Made by a program: the position numbers and the translations under genes. Positions 51,765 to 60,397 of a stretch of 61,074 bases of DNA are shown here, in pieces. Every line of letters starts with the position of its first letter. The first letter of the stretch is position 1. The stretch is taken from contig JAAWLO010000006.1 of NCBI GenBank assembly GCA_022797935.1, positions 1 to 61,074 on the forward strand. Reading direction: 5' to 3'. This DNA is from Oscillibacter sp. (lineage in GTDB: Bacteria > Bacillota > Clostridia > Oscillospirales > Oscillospiraceae). The notes beneath the pieces were generated by a model that did not search any database, had not been told where the DNA came from, and saw only the letters and a list, made by a program, of their open reading frames with translations.

Positions 51765-52181
51765 ATGAAAATCTATCACAAACACAATTTTGCCTTTGGC
51801 CTCTTCGCCCTGCTTCTGGGGCTGCTGAACCTGATTCTGGACCTTTTGCAGGGCTTCACCCTGAACGGCGCGGCTCTGGCAGGCCTTCTGCTGCTCCTGG
51901 GCGGCGCAAGCCTGATTCGAAGCCTGTCGCTCCAATGGGCCCAGGAGGACCGCTTGGAGGAGCGGGATGAACGAAACCGCCTCGTCAAGCTGAAGTCCCA
52001 AAGCCAGGCCTACCGAATCAACCAATTCCTATTTTTAACGGCAGGGAACATCCTCTGTGCTCTGGGCAAGCTGCGAAACGCAGACTCCCTCCTGTTCCTG
52101 GGCCTGGGGCTGATAGCGGCGTTCCTCATTGCCCTGCTCATGGACTTTTTTGCCTGGGCATACTACGACGAACACCTTTGA
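51765..52181 (+). CDS. DUF2178-type membrane protein
   Basis: Protein of 138 residues with four hydrophobic helices (FAFGLFALLLGLLNLILDLL near the start; IAAFLIALLMDFFAWAYY at the end) and a charged loop WAQEDRLEERDERNRLVKLK, which is the conserved DERN-like motif of the family. The start at 51765 has AAGGAAG upstream. Such proteins are regularly paired with short XRE regulators in Firmicutes. The function is unknown; a stress or small-molecule response role is often guessed. Confidence 0.82.
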   Translation: MKIYHKHNFAFGLFALLLGLLNLILDLLQGFTLNGAALAGLLLLLGGASLIRSLSLQWAQEDRLEERDERNRLVKLKSQSQAYRINQFLFLTAGNILCALGKLRNADSLLFLGLGLIAAFLIALLMDFFAWAYYDEHL

Positions 52182-52227
52182 GCGCCCACTCCATCCCCGG
52201 GGGAATTTTGACCGCAGCGCCCGCCTC

Positions 52228-53406
52228 TCAGTGGTGGAACAGCCGCGTCCCGGTGAAGCACATGGTCATTCCGTACCGGTCCGCAGTCTGAATGACGTGA
52301 TCGTCCCGAATGGAGCCGCCGGGCTGAACGATGTACCGCACGCCGCTTTTCCGTGCCCGCTCCACGTTGTCCCCAAAGGGGAAGAAGGCGTCGGAACCGC
52401 AGGTAACGCCGGTAAGCTTGGAAATCCAGGCCTTTTTCTCCGCCGCCGCCAGAGGCTGGGGCCGCTCCCGGAAGGTATTTTGCCAGACGCCATCCGCCAG
52501 CAGGTCTTCCCACTCGTCGGAGAGATACACATCGATTGCGTTGTCCCGGTCCGGGCGGCGGATGTCCTCCAAGAAGGGCAGGGCCAGCACCGCCGGGTGC
52601 TGCCGCAGCCACCAGGTATCCGCTTTGTTCCCCGCCAGCCGGGTGCAGTGAATGCGGCTCTGCTGGCCCGCGCCCACCCCAATGGCCTGCCCGTCCTTCA
52701 CGTAGCAGACGGAGTTGGACTGGGTGTACTTCAGGGTGATGAGGGCCACCAGCATGTCCCGCTTTGCCGCCTCGGTCAGGCTTTGGTTCCGCGTTACAAT
52801 GCGGTTCAGCAGGCTCTCGTCTATTTTGCAGGCATTCCGCCCCTGCTGGAAGGTGACGCCAAAAACATCCTTGTATTCCTGGGCGGCAGGGACATAGGCG
52901 GGGTCGATCTGGACAACGTTATAGTTCCCCTTCTTCTTGGTCCTCAAAATTTCCAGGGCCCCGGCGGTATAACCGGGGGCAATGATTCCGTCGGAGACCT
53001 CCGCCTTGAGGTATCTGGCCGCGGCGGCGTCACACACGCCGGAAAGCGCCGCCCAGTCCCCGTAAGAGCACAGCCGGTCCGCTCCCCGGGCCCGGATATA
53101 GGCGCAGGCAATGGGGCTCAGTTCCGCCCCGTCCTCCACAAAATACATCTTCCGCTCCGGATCGCTGAGGGGCAGGCCCACGGCGGCCCCCGCCGGAGAG
53201 ACATGCTTAAAGCTGGCGGCAGCGGGAAGACCGGTGGCCTCCTGCAGCTCCCGGGCCAGCTGCCAGGCGTTCAGGGCGTCCAGAAAGTTGATATAGCCAG
53301 GCTTGCCGTTCAGCACCGCGACCGGCAGTTCACTGCCGTCCCGCATGAAGATGCGGGACGGCTTTTGATTGGGGTTGCAGCCGTATTTCAGTTCCAGTTC
53401 CTTCAT
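52228..53406 (-). CDS. Stand-alone AICAR transformylase
   Basis: Protein of 392 residues with the phosphoribosylaminoimidazolecarboxamide formyltransferase domain of PurH but without the N-terminal IMP cyclohydrolase domain. Visible parts are LKYGCNPNQKPSRIF near residue 6, SFKHVSPAGAAVGLPL (catalytic Lys-His region), QSNSVCYVKDGQAIGVGAGQ-type and DAFFPFGDNVERA segments. It adds the formyl group from 10-formyltetrahydrofolate to AICAR. Clostridia often split the two PurH activities; the cyclohydrolase must be elsewhere. It lies one gene from purE on the same strand. Confidence 0.92.
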   Translation of the reverse strand: MKELELKYGCNPNQKPSRIFMRDGSELPVAVLNGKPGYINFLDALNAWQLARELQEATGLPAAASFKHVSPAGAAVGLPLSDPERKMYFVEDGAELSPIACAYIRARGADRLCSYGDWAALSGVCDAAAARYLKAEVSDGIIAPGYTAGALEILRTKKKGNYNVVQIDPAYVPAAQEYKDVFGVTFQQGRNACKIDESLLNRIVTRNQSLTEAAKRDMLVALITLKYTQSNSVCYVKDGQAIGVGAGQQSRIHCTRLAGNKADTWWLRQHPAVLALPFLEDIRRPDRDNAIDVYLSDEWEDLLADGVWQNTFRERPQPLAAAEKKAWISKLTGVTCGSDAFFPFGDNVERARKSGVRYIVQPGGSIRDDHVIQTADRYGMTMCFTGTRLFHH

Positions 53407-53541
53407 ATCCGCGCTCCTTTGTGTCGTTCATACTCCTGGCCCTCCATCCGGGCCCAACCGGGTTCCCGCTTGCCGCGTGCGCCCTTTCTCCGCGGCAGGC
53501 CGCCAGGGGACGCGTGCCGCCGGTCCCCCGGAATGGCCCAG

Positions 53542-54693
53542 TTATGACGGATTCTCTTCGCTTCCGTCCCCGGCCTGCGGGAAGGGATAGGGATAAAACA
53601 CGCCGTCCTCGCCCCGGGCAAAGGCGCTGTTGCAGGGCGCGTCCAGCAGCGGAAGAATGTCCGGGTCAAAATTGCACACATCATTGAGGGTGCATACGTC
53701 GGTATGGGACAGGTCGTTGACGTACTCGCCGCTCTCCTCGCCGGAGAAGAAACGCCAGCCGCTGTCGGGCACCTCCGTCTCCGGCGTCTCCCGATAGCAC
53801 CACTTCACCGGTTTGCCCTGGACGGTAATGTGGTCCGTGACCAGGCACCCGTCGGGGCCCTTCCAGCCGCCGAGATACAGCCGGAATTCCGACGGCCAGA
53901 GACAGTACTCCTTCTCCCTCTGGGGAACATACCAGAAGCCGCTGTCCCAGGCGGTGTCATTGGCCAGCAGGGTCCGGACCAAATCCATCCACAGCCGCTG
54001 GCTGCGGGGAAGCTCCCGGACCGGCGTATCCTGCCGGAAATCCCAGTACAGCGCGCCGCAGACCAGACTGGCGGCATATTCCTCCCAGCTGCCGAAAATC
54101 TGCGCCTGGGCAATCCAGGAATCCGCCAGCCGGTCAAAATCCTCGCGGCTCAGCAGGCCGCAGGCCAGCCCCGCCCGCAGATGGCCCACACACTCGCTGA
54201 TGTCCCAGGCCAGAAAGCCCTGATGGCCCAGCAGCGGATAAAACTGAGCCGAGAAATCCCGGGCCGCGGTAAAGAACTCCCGGGCCTCCGGATTCAGCTC
54301 AGAAAGGCCGAAGGGGGGATGCCCCTCCCAGAAGGCCTCAAAATCCAGATAACTCCGCTGGCAGCGAAGCTGCTGGTCACAGAAATCCAGCAGGCTCTCC
54401 CGGTCCTTGATGCCGAAGACGCTTTCCAGGTGACGGCGGCAGAGAGCGGTTTCGGCGTCTGTGGCACAATGGGGCAGCGTGGTGAAATAATCCGGACCCG
54501 CGTCTCTGAAATCAGGGATGCCGGGGGTCTTCCGCAGAGCGGGAACGCCCGCCAGCAGGGCAATAAAAGCGTCCCTCCCGCAGGTCCGCCGCTTCCGGCG
54601 GGAACGGGACAGTAACACGTTGATCTCCCGGCACAGGCCCTCTGTCGGGCCATTGGCGGGATGGAAATCGTGCAGCTGCTTGGTGTTGAACAT
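53542..54693 (-). CDS. DUF1266 protein with C-terminal DUF2185/Imm33-like domain
   Basis: Protein of 383 residues. The first 300 residues resemble DUF1266 proteins (LLGHQGFLAWDISECVGHLR, the core DxxR region). The last 65 residues, GWRFFSGEESGEYVNDLSHT and the following NVCNFDPDILPLLDAP-like stretch, match the DUF2185 fold also used as immunity protein Imm33. The start at 54693 has AAAGGA 8 nt upstream. It lies between the AICAR transformylase and purE. Immunity or housekeeping function cannot be decided; no toxin gene is next to it. Confidence 0.7.
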   Translation of the reverse strand: MFNTKQLHDFHPANGPTEGLCREINVLLSRSRRKRRTCGRDAFIALLAGVPALRKTPGIPDFRDAGPDYFTTLPHCATDAETALCRRHLESVFGIKDRESLLDFCDQQLRCQRSYLDFEAFWEGHPPFGLSELNPEAREFFTAARDFSAQFYPLLGHQGFLAWDISECVGHLRAGLACGLLSREDFDRLADSWIAQAQIFGSWEEYAASLVCGALYWDFRQDTPVRELPRSQRLWMDLVRTLLANDTAWDSGFWYVPQREKEYCLWPSEFRLYLGGWKGPDGCLVTDHITVQGKPVKWCYRETPETEVPDSGWRFFSGEESGEYVNDLSHTDVCTLNDVCNFDPDILPLLDAPCNSAFARGEDGVFYPYPFPQAGDGSEENPS

Positions 54694-54792
54694 AAAACTG
54701 ATCCTTTCTCTTCCGTTCCGGCAGCCGGTACAAATCCGGTCCACGCGAAAAGCCTCCAGCCGGCCGCCGTTCTCAGGAAATCCGTACGGAAA

Positions 54793-55281
54793 TCAGACCT
54801 CTGCCTGCAGCAGGGCGTCTTTTTCCTCCAGCTGGGCCACCATGTCCTTCCGGGCAGAATCCAGCCAGGAGGCCAGGGTCTTATCCTCCACCGCCAGAAT
54901 CTGCGCCGCCAGAATCGCGGCGTTTTTCCCTCCGCCGGCGGCCACGGCGGCCACGGGAATGCCGCTGGGCATCTGCACCGTGGACAGCAAAGCGTCAAGC
55001 CCGTCCAAAAGCCCTCCCTTCATAGGGATGCCAATGACGGGCAGCGTCGTATGGGCGGCAGCCGTGCCGGCCAGATGCGCCGCCATGCCGGCAGCGCAGA
55101 TAATCACGCCGAACCCGTTCTTCCGGGCGTTTTTGGCGAAGTCCGAGACCTGAAGGGGCGTGCGGTGAGCGCTCATGATGTGCGCTTCATAGGGAATGCC
55201 AAAGGCATCCAGCTGTGCGCAGGCAGTCCGGGCCACCGGCCATTCCGCGTCGGAGTCCATCAGTACAGCAACTTTTTTCAT
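54793..55281 (-). CDS. purE: 5-(Carboxyamino)imidazole ribonucleotide mutase
   Basis: Protein of 162 residues interconverting N5-CAIR and CAIR in purine synthesis. MDSDAEWPVA (residues 8-17) replaces the usual GSxSDW phosphate loop; SAHRTPLQV with the catalytic histidine, CAAGMAAHLAGT and PVIGIPM are well kept. The change from the usual AGGAAHLPG to AGMAAHLAG is worth noting, so a PurE-like carboxylase on another substrate is possible. It starts with AAAGGAG 7 nt upstream and lies 29 nt after the GntR gene. Confidence 0.85.
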   Translation of the reverse strand: MKKVAVLMDSDAEWPVARTACAQLDAFGIPYEAHIMSAHRTPLQVSDFAKNARKNGFGVIICAAGMAAHLAGTAAAHTTLPVIGIPMKGGLLDGLDALLSTVQMPSGIPVAAVAAGGGKNAAILAAQILAVEDKTLASWLDSARKDMVAQLEEKDALLQAEV

Positions 55282-55310
55282 AATAGGTATCTCCTTTCCA
55301 AATTACAGGA

Positions 55311-56036
55311 TCACAGCTTTTTGCGCATGACGGTATGGCGGAAAATTCCGTCGGCAAAATACTCCGCCGAGCAGAATACCGGCTTGCCGTCAATGTCGTA
55401 ATCCACTTCCTCCATGTACAGCAGGGGCGCGCCAACGGGAACCTGAAGAATTTCCGCCAAGCGCTCATCCGCCGGGACGGCGCGGAGGTCGGTCAGGTCC
55501 AAATAGGGATTCACGCCGCAGAACTGCTGCAGAAAGTGAAAAATGGGCAGTTTCAGGTCCTCATCCGTATACCCTCCCTGAATCAGGGCGCTCTCAATAA
55601 CGTCCTCGCAGTAAATGGCGGGACGGCCATCCGCAGTACAGAGCCGGGAGACCCGAAGCATGGGGGTTCCCGGGGCAATGCACAGCTGTGCGGCCGTTTT
55701 TTCGTCTGCCTCCTCCTGGGCGGTGCGGATGAAGGCCACCGCCGGGGTGAAGCCGCTCTGGCGGATCATGTCCAGAAACTCGATTTCAATGTCCATGCGG
55801 GGCCGGACATCCAGTACATGCCGGTTGATGATGGTGCCGACTCCGTGGCGGCGGGTAATAAAGCCCTCCCGCTCCAGAGAGGCCAGAATATCCCGCAGCT
55901 GTGTGCGGCTGATGCCCAGCCGTACCGCCAGGACACTTTCCCGGGGGAGGCGTCCGCACCCGGCGTATTCTCCGGTGCGCATAGCCTCCAGCAGCTGGAG
56001 GCGGATGGCTTTTGTGTGGTAGATGTGACTGTTCAT
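55311..56036 (-). CDS. GntR-family regulator with UTRA domain
   Basis: Protein of 241 residues, HutC subfamily. The winged helix (YAGCGRLPRESVLAVRLGIS and RTQLRDILASLEREGFITRR, about residues 23-62) is followed by a UTRA ligand domain. The start at 56036 uses GAGG 8 nt upstream; an ATG at 56075 would overlap the operator. It is co-directional with purE and probably co-transcribed with it, and a perfect inverted repeat at its own promoter suggests autoregulation. Confidence 0.9.
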   Translation of the reverse strand: MNSHIYHTKAIRLQLLEAMRTGEYAGCGRLPRESVLAVRLGISRTQLRDILASLEREGFITRRHGVGTIINRHVLDVRPRMDIEIEFLDMIRQSGFTPAVAFIRTAQEEADEKTAAQLCIAPGTPMLRVSRLCTADGRPAIYCEDVIESALIQGGYTDEDLKLPIFHFLQQFCGVNPYLDLTDLRAVPADERLAEILQVPVGAPLLYMEEVDYDIDGKPVFCSAEYFADGIFRHTVMRKKL

Positions 56037-56076
56037 AACAGCTGCCTCGTCGTTCCATATAGAATCAGGATGCATG

Positions 56077-56118
56077 ATAGGTCGTACCTATTGTACCGGT
56101 TTTTGACGGTTCCCGCAA
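56077..56118 (-). promoter_or_regulatory. Promoter and operator of the GntR-purE genes
   Basis: On the minus strand TTGCGG (56113-56118), 17 nt, TACAAT (56090-56095). The inverted repeat ATAGGT-N3-ACCTAT (56077-56091) overlaps the end of the -10 and the start point, the classical place for a GntR repressor. Confidence 0.65.
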
Positions 56119-56209
56119 TTGACAAAAGTGACAGGACTTCGGCCCTTCTTTTTACAGACTTCTGATAGATTTGTTCCTTCCGCGCCGGGCCGTCCGCCCC
56201 GGCGGAACG

Positions 56210-56249
56210 AAAAAACAGCGGTGCGCGGACCGCAGTCCGCGCACCGCTG
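56210..56249 (-). terminator. Terminator of the 3D-domain gene
   Basis: A perfect 15-bp stem CAGCGGTGCGCGGAC (56216-56230), loop CGCA, GTCCGCGCACCGCTG (56235-56249), with TTTTTT on the minus strand (the A run at 56210-56215), directly after the gene stop. Confidence 0.92.
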
Positions 56250-56261
56250 GCTCTCTTTGCC

Positions 56262-57335
56262 TTATTCCAGAATATACACGGTGCAGTCCCGTCTTCCGAA
56301 CTGGATGCACTGCTCATAGGTGTCAAAGTAAAGGTCCACCTTGTTGCCCCGGACGCCGGTGTCCTCCGCCGCCGCCAGACCATAGACGATTCCGCCGCTG
56401 GCCACAATATACATCCGGGTCCCCAGCGGTATGACGCTCCGGTCCACCGCCACGGTGCCCTTATGAACGGCGGTGCCGCTGGCAGTACGGGTACCCACGC
56501 CGCCGTGCCCGGCGGTATAAGCCGTGGCGGACATGGTGCGCATGCCGGAGAACTTCAGCACCGTGCCATCCTTCAGGTACAGCGTGCCGCTGCCGTCCGC
56601 GTTCTTCTCCACGTTGGCAATGCCGCTGCTGCTGGAAGAGGATGCGGCGGCGTTCCCTTTGGTGCCGCTGGAGGCCGCGGGCTTCGGGGCGGGTTTGGCA
56701 GTGCCGTATTCCACCACCCGGTCCACGGCAGTGGTGCTCAGCTCTTCCACGAACTGCCGGGAAAGCTCCGCGCCGTTGGACCAGACCACTTCATAAACCG
56801 AGGAGCGGACACCGTCGCTGCCCTCCTGGACCACCTTCTCCTCCCCTTCCAGCATGTCTGGATTTTCCACGCGGACGGTGCGGAAGGGCGCTTTTTCTGT
56901 TACATAGTCATAATAGGCCAGTTCCGAGGAAACGGTCAGCTCCACAGAAGAATCCGCGAGCTTCACGCCTACCATCTCCAGAGCGCTGGGGGCCAGCTGG
57001 AGCCGCCCCAGCAGGGAGGAAATACTCTCTCTCTGAGACTGAACCGAAAGGGTCGTGTCCCCATGGCGCACCAGAACCGAGGTATTTTCCATCAGGCAGA
57101 TATCGTAGCCCCGGCTGCCATTGGAGATGTACAGCAGCTGAGAGGACAGGTCCGGAACCTTCTCCTGAGACGGGTCCAGAATGATGGCGGCGTCATCCTC
57201 ATCGGTGACGATATACACCGAACCGGCCCAGCCGGTGGCGGCCAGACTGGTGGCCGTGGCGGCGGCGGCACACAGGAGCATCATGCCGCATCGTCGAAAC
57301 AAGGTGTGCAGAGTATGAGATTGTTCAGTGTTCAA
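56262..57335 (-). CDS. 3D-domain cell wall protein (YabE/Rpf2-like)
   Basis: Protein of 357 residues with an N-terminal membrane anchor or signal (about residues 16-38), a DUF348-like ubiquitin fold region, a G5-like segment around TRQ-type strands, a serine/alanine-rich linker (SSSSSSG) and a C-terminal 3D domain of about 90 residues with the three conserved aspartates (TVAVDRSVIPLGTRMYI; EDTGVRGNKVDLYFDT). This is the layout of resuscitation-promoting or murein-hydrolase proteins outside the membrane. It has its own consensus promoter at 57507-57535 and a leader of about 165 nt. Confidence 0.87.
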   Translation of the reverse strand: MNTEQSHTLHTLFRRCGMMLLCAAAATATSLAATGWAGSVYIVTDEDDAAIILDPSQEKVPDLSSQLLYISNGSRGYDICLMENTSVLVRHGDTTLSVQSQRESISSLLGRLQLAPSALEMVGVKLADSSVELTVSSELAYYDYVTEKAPFRTVRVENPDMLEGEEKVVQEGSDGVRSSVYEVVWSNGAELSRQFVEELSTTAVDRVVEYGTAKPAPKPAASSGTKGNAAASSSSSSGIANVEKNADGSGTLYLKDGTVLKFSGMRTMSATAYTAGHGGVGTRTASGTAVHKGTVAVDRSVIPLGTRMYIVASGGIVYGLAAAEDTGVRGNKVDLYFDTYEQCIQFGRRDCTVYILE

Positions 57336-57711
57336 AACGGATACCCTCCTAAAAGGTCATTTCTCAGCGGCGCGGTTTGTGCCGCCGGGTCGTTCCCCGC
57401 CGGGGGAGTATTGGGGCTGCCTTCTCCGCCGGAAACCAGACGGGAAGCGCTGCCGGAAGGGAAAAAGCAGCTTGTAACTTTTGTTACCAGGTGAAAAACC
57501 GTTCTTAGTATACACCTATGCCCCACTTTTGTCAAGTATCCACTGTAAAACCAGTACAACCGCCCCCACTTTAGACCGTTTTGGACAGAAAGCGCCAGGA
57601 AGGGTCTGGAAGAAAAAGCTACAAAATAGTTACAAAATGGTAACGCAATGTCGAAAAAAGAAGGAAAAAAACTGCGTCAGCGGACGTCCTTCCGCCCCCG
57701 CAGATAAAGAA
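57336..57711. other. 376-nt gap upstream of the 3D-domain gene
   Basis: It holds the promoter at 57507-57535 and the leader described there. Between 57540 and 57711 there is AT-rich sequence with no gene; the terminator of galM follows at 57712. Confidence 0.6.
57507..57535 (-). promoter_or_regulatory. Consensus promoter of the 3D-domain gene
   Basis: On the minus strand TTGACA (57530-57535), 17 nt, TATACT (57507-57512). The leader to the start codon at 57335 is about 165 nt and GC-rich in its second half. A c-di-AMP riboswitch, known for this gene family, was looked for but its conserved core is not evident. Confidence 0.8.
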
Positions 57712-57735
57712 AACGGGAAGCCTCCGCTCCCCGTT
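57703..57735 (-). terminator. Terminator after galM
   Basis: Arms AACGGG (57712-57717) and CCCGTT (57730-57735), extended inward, followed on the minus strand by TTCTTTATC, 20 nt after the galM stop. Confidence 0.65.
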
Positions 57736-57754
57736 CCTTGTACGTGCGCCGCAC

Positions 57755-58795
57755 TTATTCCGCCAAATGGAACCGCAGCTCCGTGGTATGGTCCCAGACC
57801 TCCCCCGGCCGCAGAATACAGGCGGGGAAATTCGCATGATGGGGGGTATCCGGAAACAGTTGGGTCTCCAGGCAGAAGGCCCAGCGTTTCCCATAGCGCG
57901 CGCCGTCCTTTCCGGCGGGGCAGCCGTCCAGATAGTTGCCGGAGTAAAACTGAACGCCCGGCAGCGTAGTCCATACCTCCAGGGAAATTCCTGTGGCGGG
58001 GCTGAAGGCCCGGGCGGCAGGACGAAGCGTCCCCGCAGGGCCGTTGACCGCCCAGTTGTGGTCGTAACCCCCGGCATTGCGAAGCTGCTGGAAATCTCCG
58101 TCAATGCCCGCGCCAATGACCGTGGGCTGCCGCAGGTCCATAGGCGTTCCCTCCACCGGGGCAAGCTGGCCGGTGGGAATGGAGGCGGCGTCCGAGGGCG
58201 TATAGAAATCCGCCAGAATCTGTATGGTCTGGTCCAGAACCGGGCCGCTGGCGTGGCCGCTCAGGTTAAAGTAGGCGTGGTTGGTGAGATTGCAGGGAGT
58301 CGCCCGGCTGCTCTCCGCCTGATAACGAATGCGCAGCCCCTCCGGGGTCAGCGTGTAGGTCACCCGCACCGTCAGGGTTCCGGGATAGCCCTCCTGCCCG
58401 TCCGGGCTGGTCAGAGACAGGGTCAGGGAGTGGTCTGTGGCCTCCTCCGCCGTCCAAACCTGCTTGTCAAAGCCCAGCCTTCCGCCATGAAGGTGGTTGG
58501 GACCGTCGTTGGCCGCCAGGGGATAGGTCTGGTTCTCCAGAGAGAAGGCGCTGCCGCCGATGCGATTGGCATAGCGGCCAATGAGCGCCCCCAGGTACTT
58601 GTCCTGCCGCCGGTAGTCCTCCAAGGTGTCGAAGCCCAGGAGCACGTCCACCGTACGCGCCCGCCCCGGCGCCCGCAGCGCCCGCAGCGCTCCGCCATAG
58701 GTAAGAATGTCACAGCTGAGCGCTCCGGCCTCCAGGGTGTACTGTTCCACCGCTGTGCCGTCCGGCATGACGCCGAAGGGAATTTTTCTGACCAT
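57755..58795 (-). CDS. galM: Aldose 1-epimerase
   Basis: Protein of 346 residues interconverting the anomers of galactose or glucose. Key parts are GRYANRIGGSAFSLENQTYP (about residues 73-92), NLTNHAYFNLSGHA with the general acid histidine, and a catalytic glutamate in CLETQLFPDTPHHANFP. Length is normal. It is 15 nt downstream of the araD-like gene and therefore likely in one operon with it, which points to pentose or sugar-acid use rather than the Leloir pathway. Confidence 0.93.
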   Translation of the reverse strand: MVRKIPFGVMPDGTAVEQYTLEAGALSCDILTYGGALRALRAPGRARTVDVLLGFDTLEDYRRQDKYLGALIGRYANRIGGSAFSLENQTYPLAANDGPNHLHGGRLGFDKQVWTAEEATDHSLTLSLTSPDGQEGYPGTLTVRVTYTLTPEGLRIRYQAESSRATPCNLTNHAYFNLSGHASGPVLDQTIQILADFYTPSDAASIPTGQLAPVEGTPMDLRQPTVIGAGIDGDFQQLRNAGGYDHNWAVNGPAGTLRPAARAFSPATGISLEVWTTLPGVQFYSGNYLDGCPAGKDGARYGKRWAFCLETQLFPDTPHHANFPACILRPGEVWDHTTELRFHLAE

Positions 58796-58810
58796 ATGTC
58801 CGCCCTCCTT

Positions 58811-59506
58811 TTAGTTCTGTCCGTAGTAAGCGCCGGGACCGTGCTTCCGCAGATAGTGTTTGTCCAGCAGCTCCTGCTGCATGGGAGGCAGGTTCGGCTC
58901 CAGCATGAGGGCGTGGAAATCCAGGAAGGCCACTTCCTCCAGCACCACCGCGTTGTGGACCGCGTCGAAAGGGTCCTTGCCCCAGGCGAAGGGGCCGTGG
59001 CTGTGGACCAGCACCGCCGGCACCTGGGCAGGGTCTATGCCCCGGCTGAGGAAGGTATCAACGATGACGCTGCCCGTCTCCAGCTCGTACCGGCCGGCAA
59101 TCTCCTCCGGGGTCATCTTTCGGGTACAGGGAATTTCACCGTAGAAATAGTCCCCCTGGGTGGTTCCCATGGCGGGGATGCCCCGTCCGGCCTGCGCAAA
59201 GGAGGTTGCCCAGCGGCTGTGGGTGTGAACAATGCCCCCCAAGGCCGGGAAGGCCTTGTACAGGGCCAGATGCGTGCCGGTATCACTGGAGGGCTTGTAA
59301 TTCCCCTCCACCCGGTTTCCCTCCAGGTCCAGCACGGTCATGTCCTCCGGCTTCATGCCATCGTACTCTACGCCGGAGGGCTTGATTACCACCAGTCCCC
59401 TCTCCCGGTCAATGCCGGAAACATTGCCCCAGGTGAAGGTAACCAACCCGTACTTGGGCAGCAGGAGGTTGGCCTCGCAGACTTGTTTTTTCAGTTCTTC
59501 TAACAT
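58811..59506 (-). CDS. araD: L-ribulose-5-phosphate 4-epimerase (AraD type)
   Basis: Protein of 231 residues of the class II aldolase/epimerase family. It has [21 protein letters not shown] (about residues 25-45), zinc ligands in [15 protein letters not shown] and [12 protein letters not shown], and the C-terminal acidic-aromatic tail. Motifs match AraD/UlaF/SgbE; arabinose versus ascorbate or other pentulose use cannot be told. The ATG at 59506 has AAGGGGAAAGG upstream; a longer frame to 59575 has no ribosome site. Regulator candidates are the AraC gene upstream. Confidence 0.92.
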   Translation of the reverse strand: MLEELKKQVCEANLLLPKYGLVTFTWGNVSGIDRERGLVVIKPSGVEYDGMKPEDMTVLDLEGNRVEGNYKPSSDTGTHLALYKAFPALGGIVHTHSRWATSFAQAGRGIPAMGTTQGDYFYGEIPCTRKMTPEEIAGRYELETGSVIVDTFLSRGIDPAQVPAVLVHSHGPFAWGKDPFDAVHNAVVLEEVAFLDFHALMLEPNLPPMQQELLDKHYLRKHGPGAYYGQN

Positions 59507-59774
59507 AGCCCTTTCCCCTTTCCATGTCGAACACACAGCAGCCGAAAAAAGACTGCCGCGCTTCGCTTTATTCATAGCCGCCTCTTAAGCGCAGCGCCGG
59601 GCTCCGGTCCGGACGCGCTGCGGCTCAAGCCTTTTTTATCATACATCCTGCCGCCCAGGCCGTCAAGGCCGGTTTTCAAACAGACTCCAGCGCGTCAGGC
59701 GGAACGCTTCGGATTTGCTTCCCTGCCGCCGTCCGCTTCTGTCCTCTGGAATACGACGGGAAACAGCGGGCAGA

Positions 59775-60374
59775 CTATTCCTGGGAAACTTCCCGCGCTT
59801 CCCGGCGGAGATTCACATATTCCCGGGGATTGCAGTGGAATTCCCGCTTGAAAGCCTTCAAATAGTTGGAGTAATCCTGAAAACCACCGTCCAGATATGC
59901 GGCGGTCACCGTTGCGCCGTTCCGCAGCATCTCCCCGGAGATGGATACCCGTTTCTTGATGATGTACTGGTAAATGCTCATGCCCGTAAAGCGCTTGAAC
60001 GGTTTGCTCAGATAAAACTTGCTGATGTAAAAGCGGCTGGCAATCCGGTCCAGGGACAGGTCCGACGCAAGGTTTTCGTTGATATACTCCAGAATACCGT
60101 TAATCTTTCCGCTCTCCGTCACGTCCTCCCGGAGGAACTCCGGCGTATCGAAACAGCAGCGGCAGACCTCCGCCAAAAACGCAAACAGGCAGGCGCACAC
60201 CAGCGTATAGCTGCCCGGCTGTTCTGGGCGCTGGAAATCTGCGCACAGAGGTTCCGCATCCGAATCAGGCGGCTTTGGCTGGGCCGGACACGGCGGATTT
60301 CCCCCTTCCCGTCTCGCCTCCGGCGGAAAATCTTTTGCCGTCAAATGCGGGATCACCGTCCCGTTTTCACTCAA
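59775..60374 (-). pseudogene. N-terminally truncated AraC-family regulator
   Basis: An open frame of 199 codons from a TTG at 60374. Residues about 90-190 form a complete AraC DNA-binding domain (NLASDLSLDRIASRFYISKF and YIIKKRVSISGEMLRNGAT with FQDYSNYLKAFKREFHCNPR). Upstream there are only about 45 residues of helix before a proline-rich stretch that looks noncoding, so the usual 150-residue cupin sensor domain is missing. An in-frame stop (TAA) lies 7 codons before the TTG, and the TRAP gene begins 24 nt away in the opposite direction. It is probably a remnant cut by a rearrangement; a short functional regulator is not excluded. Confidence 0.6.
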
Positions 60375-60397
60375 AAACCGGAAGGAGAATGGTTTTT

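Noticed and set aside
57336-57506. Possible c-di-AMP (ydaO-type) riboswitch before the 3D-domain gene
   Set aside because: The family is often under this riboswitch, but the conserved core motifs could not be traced in the leader.
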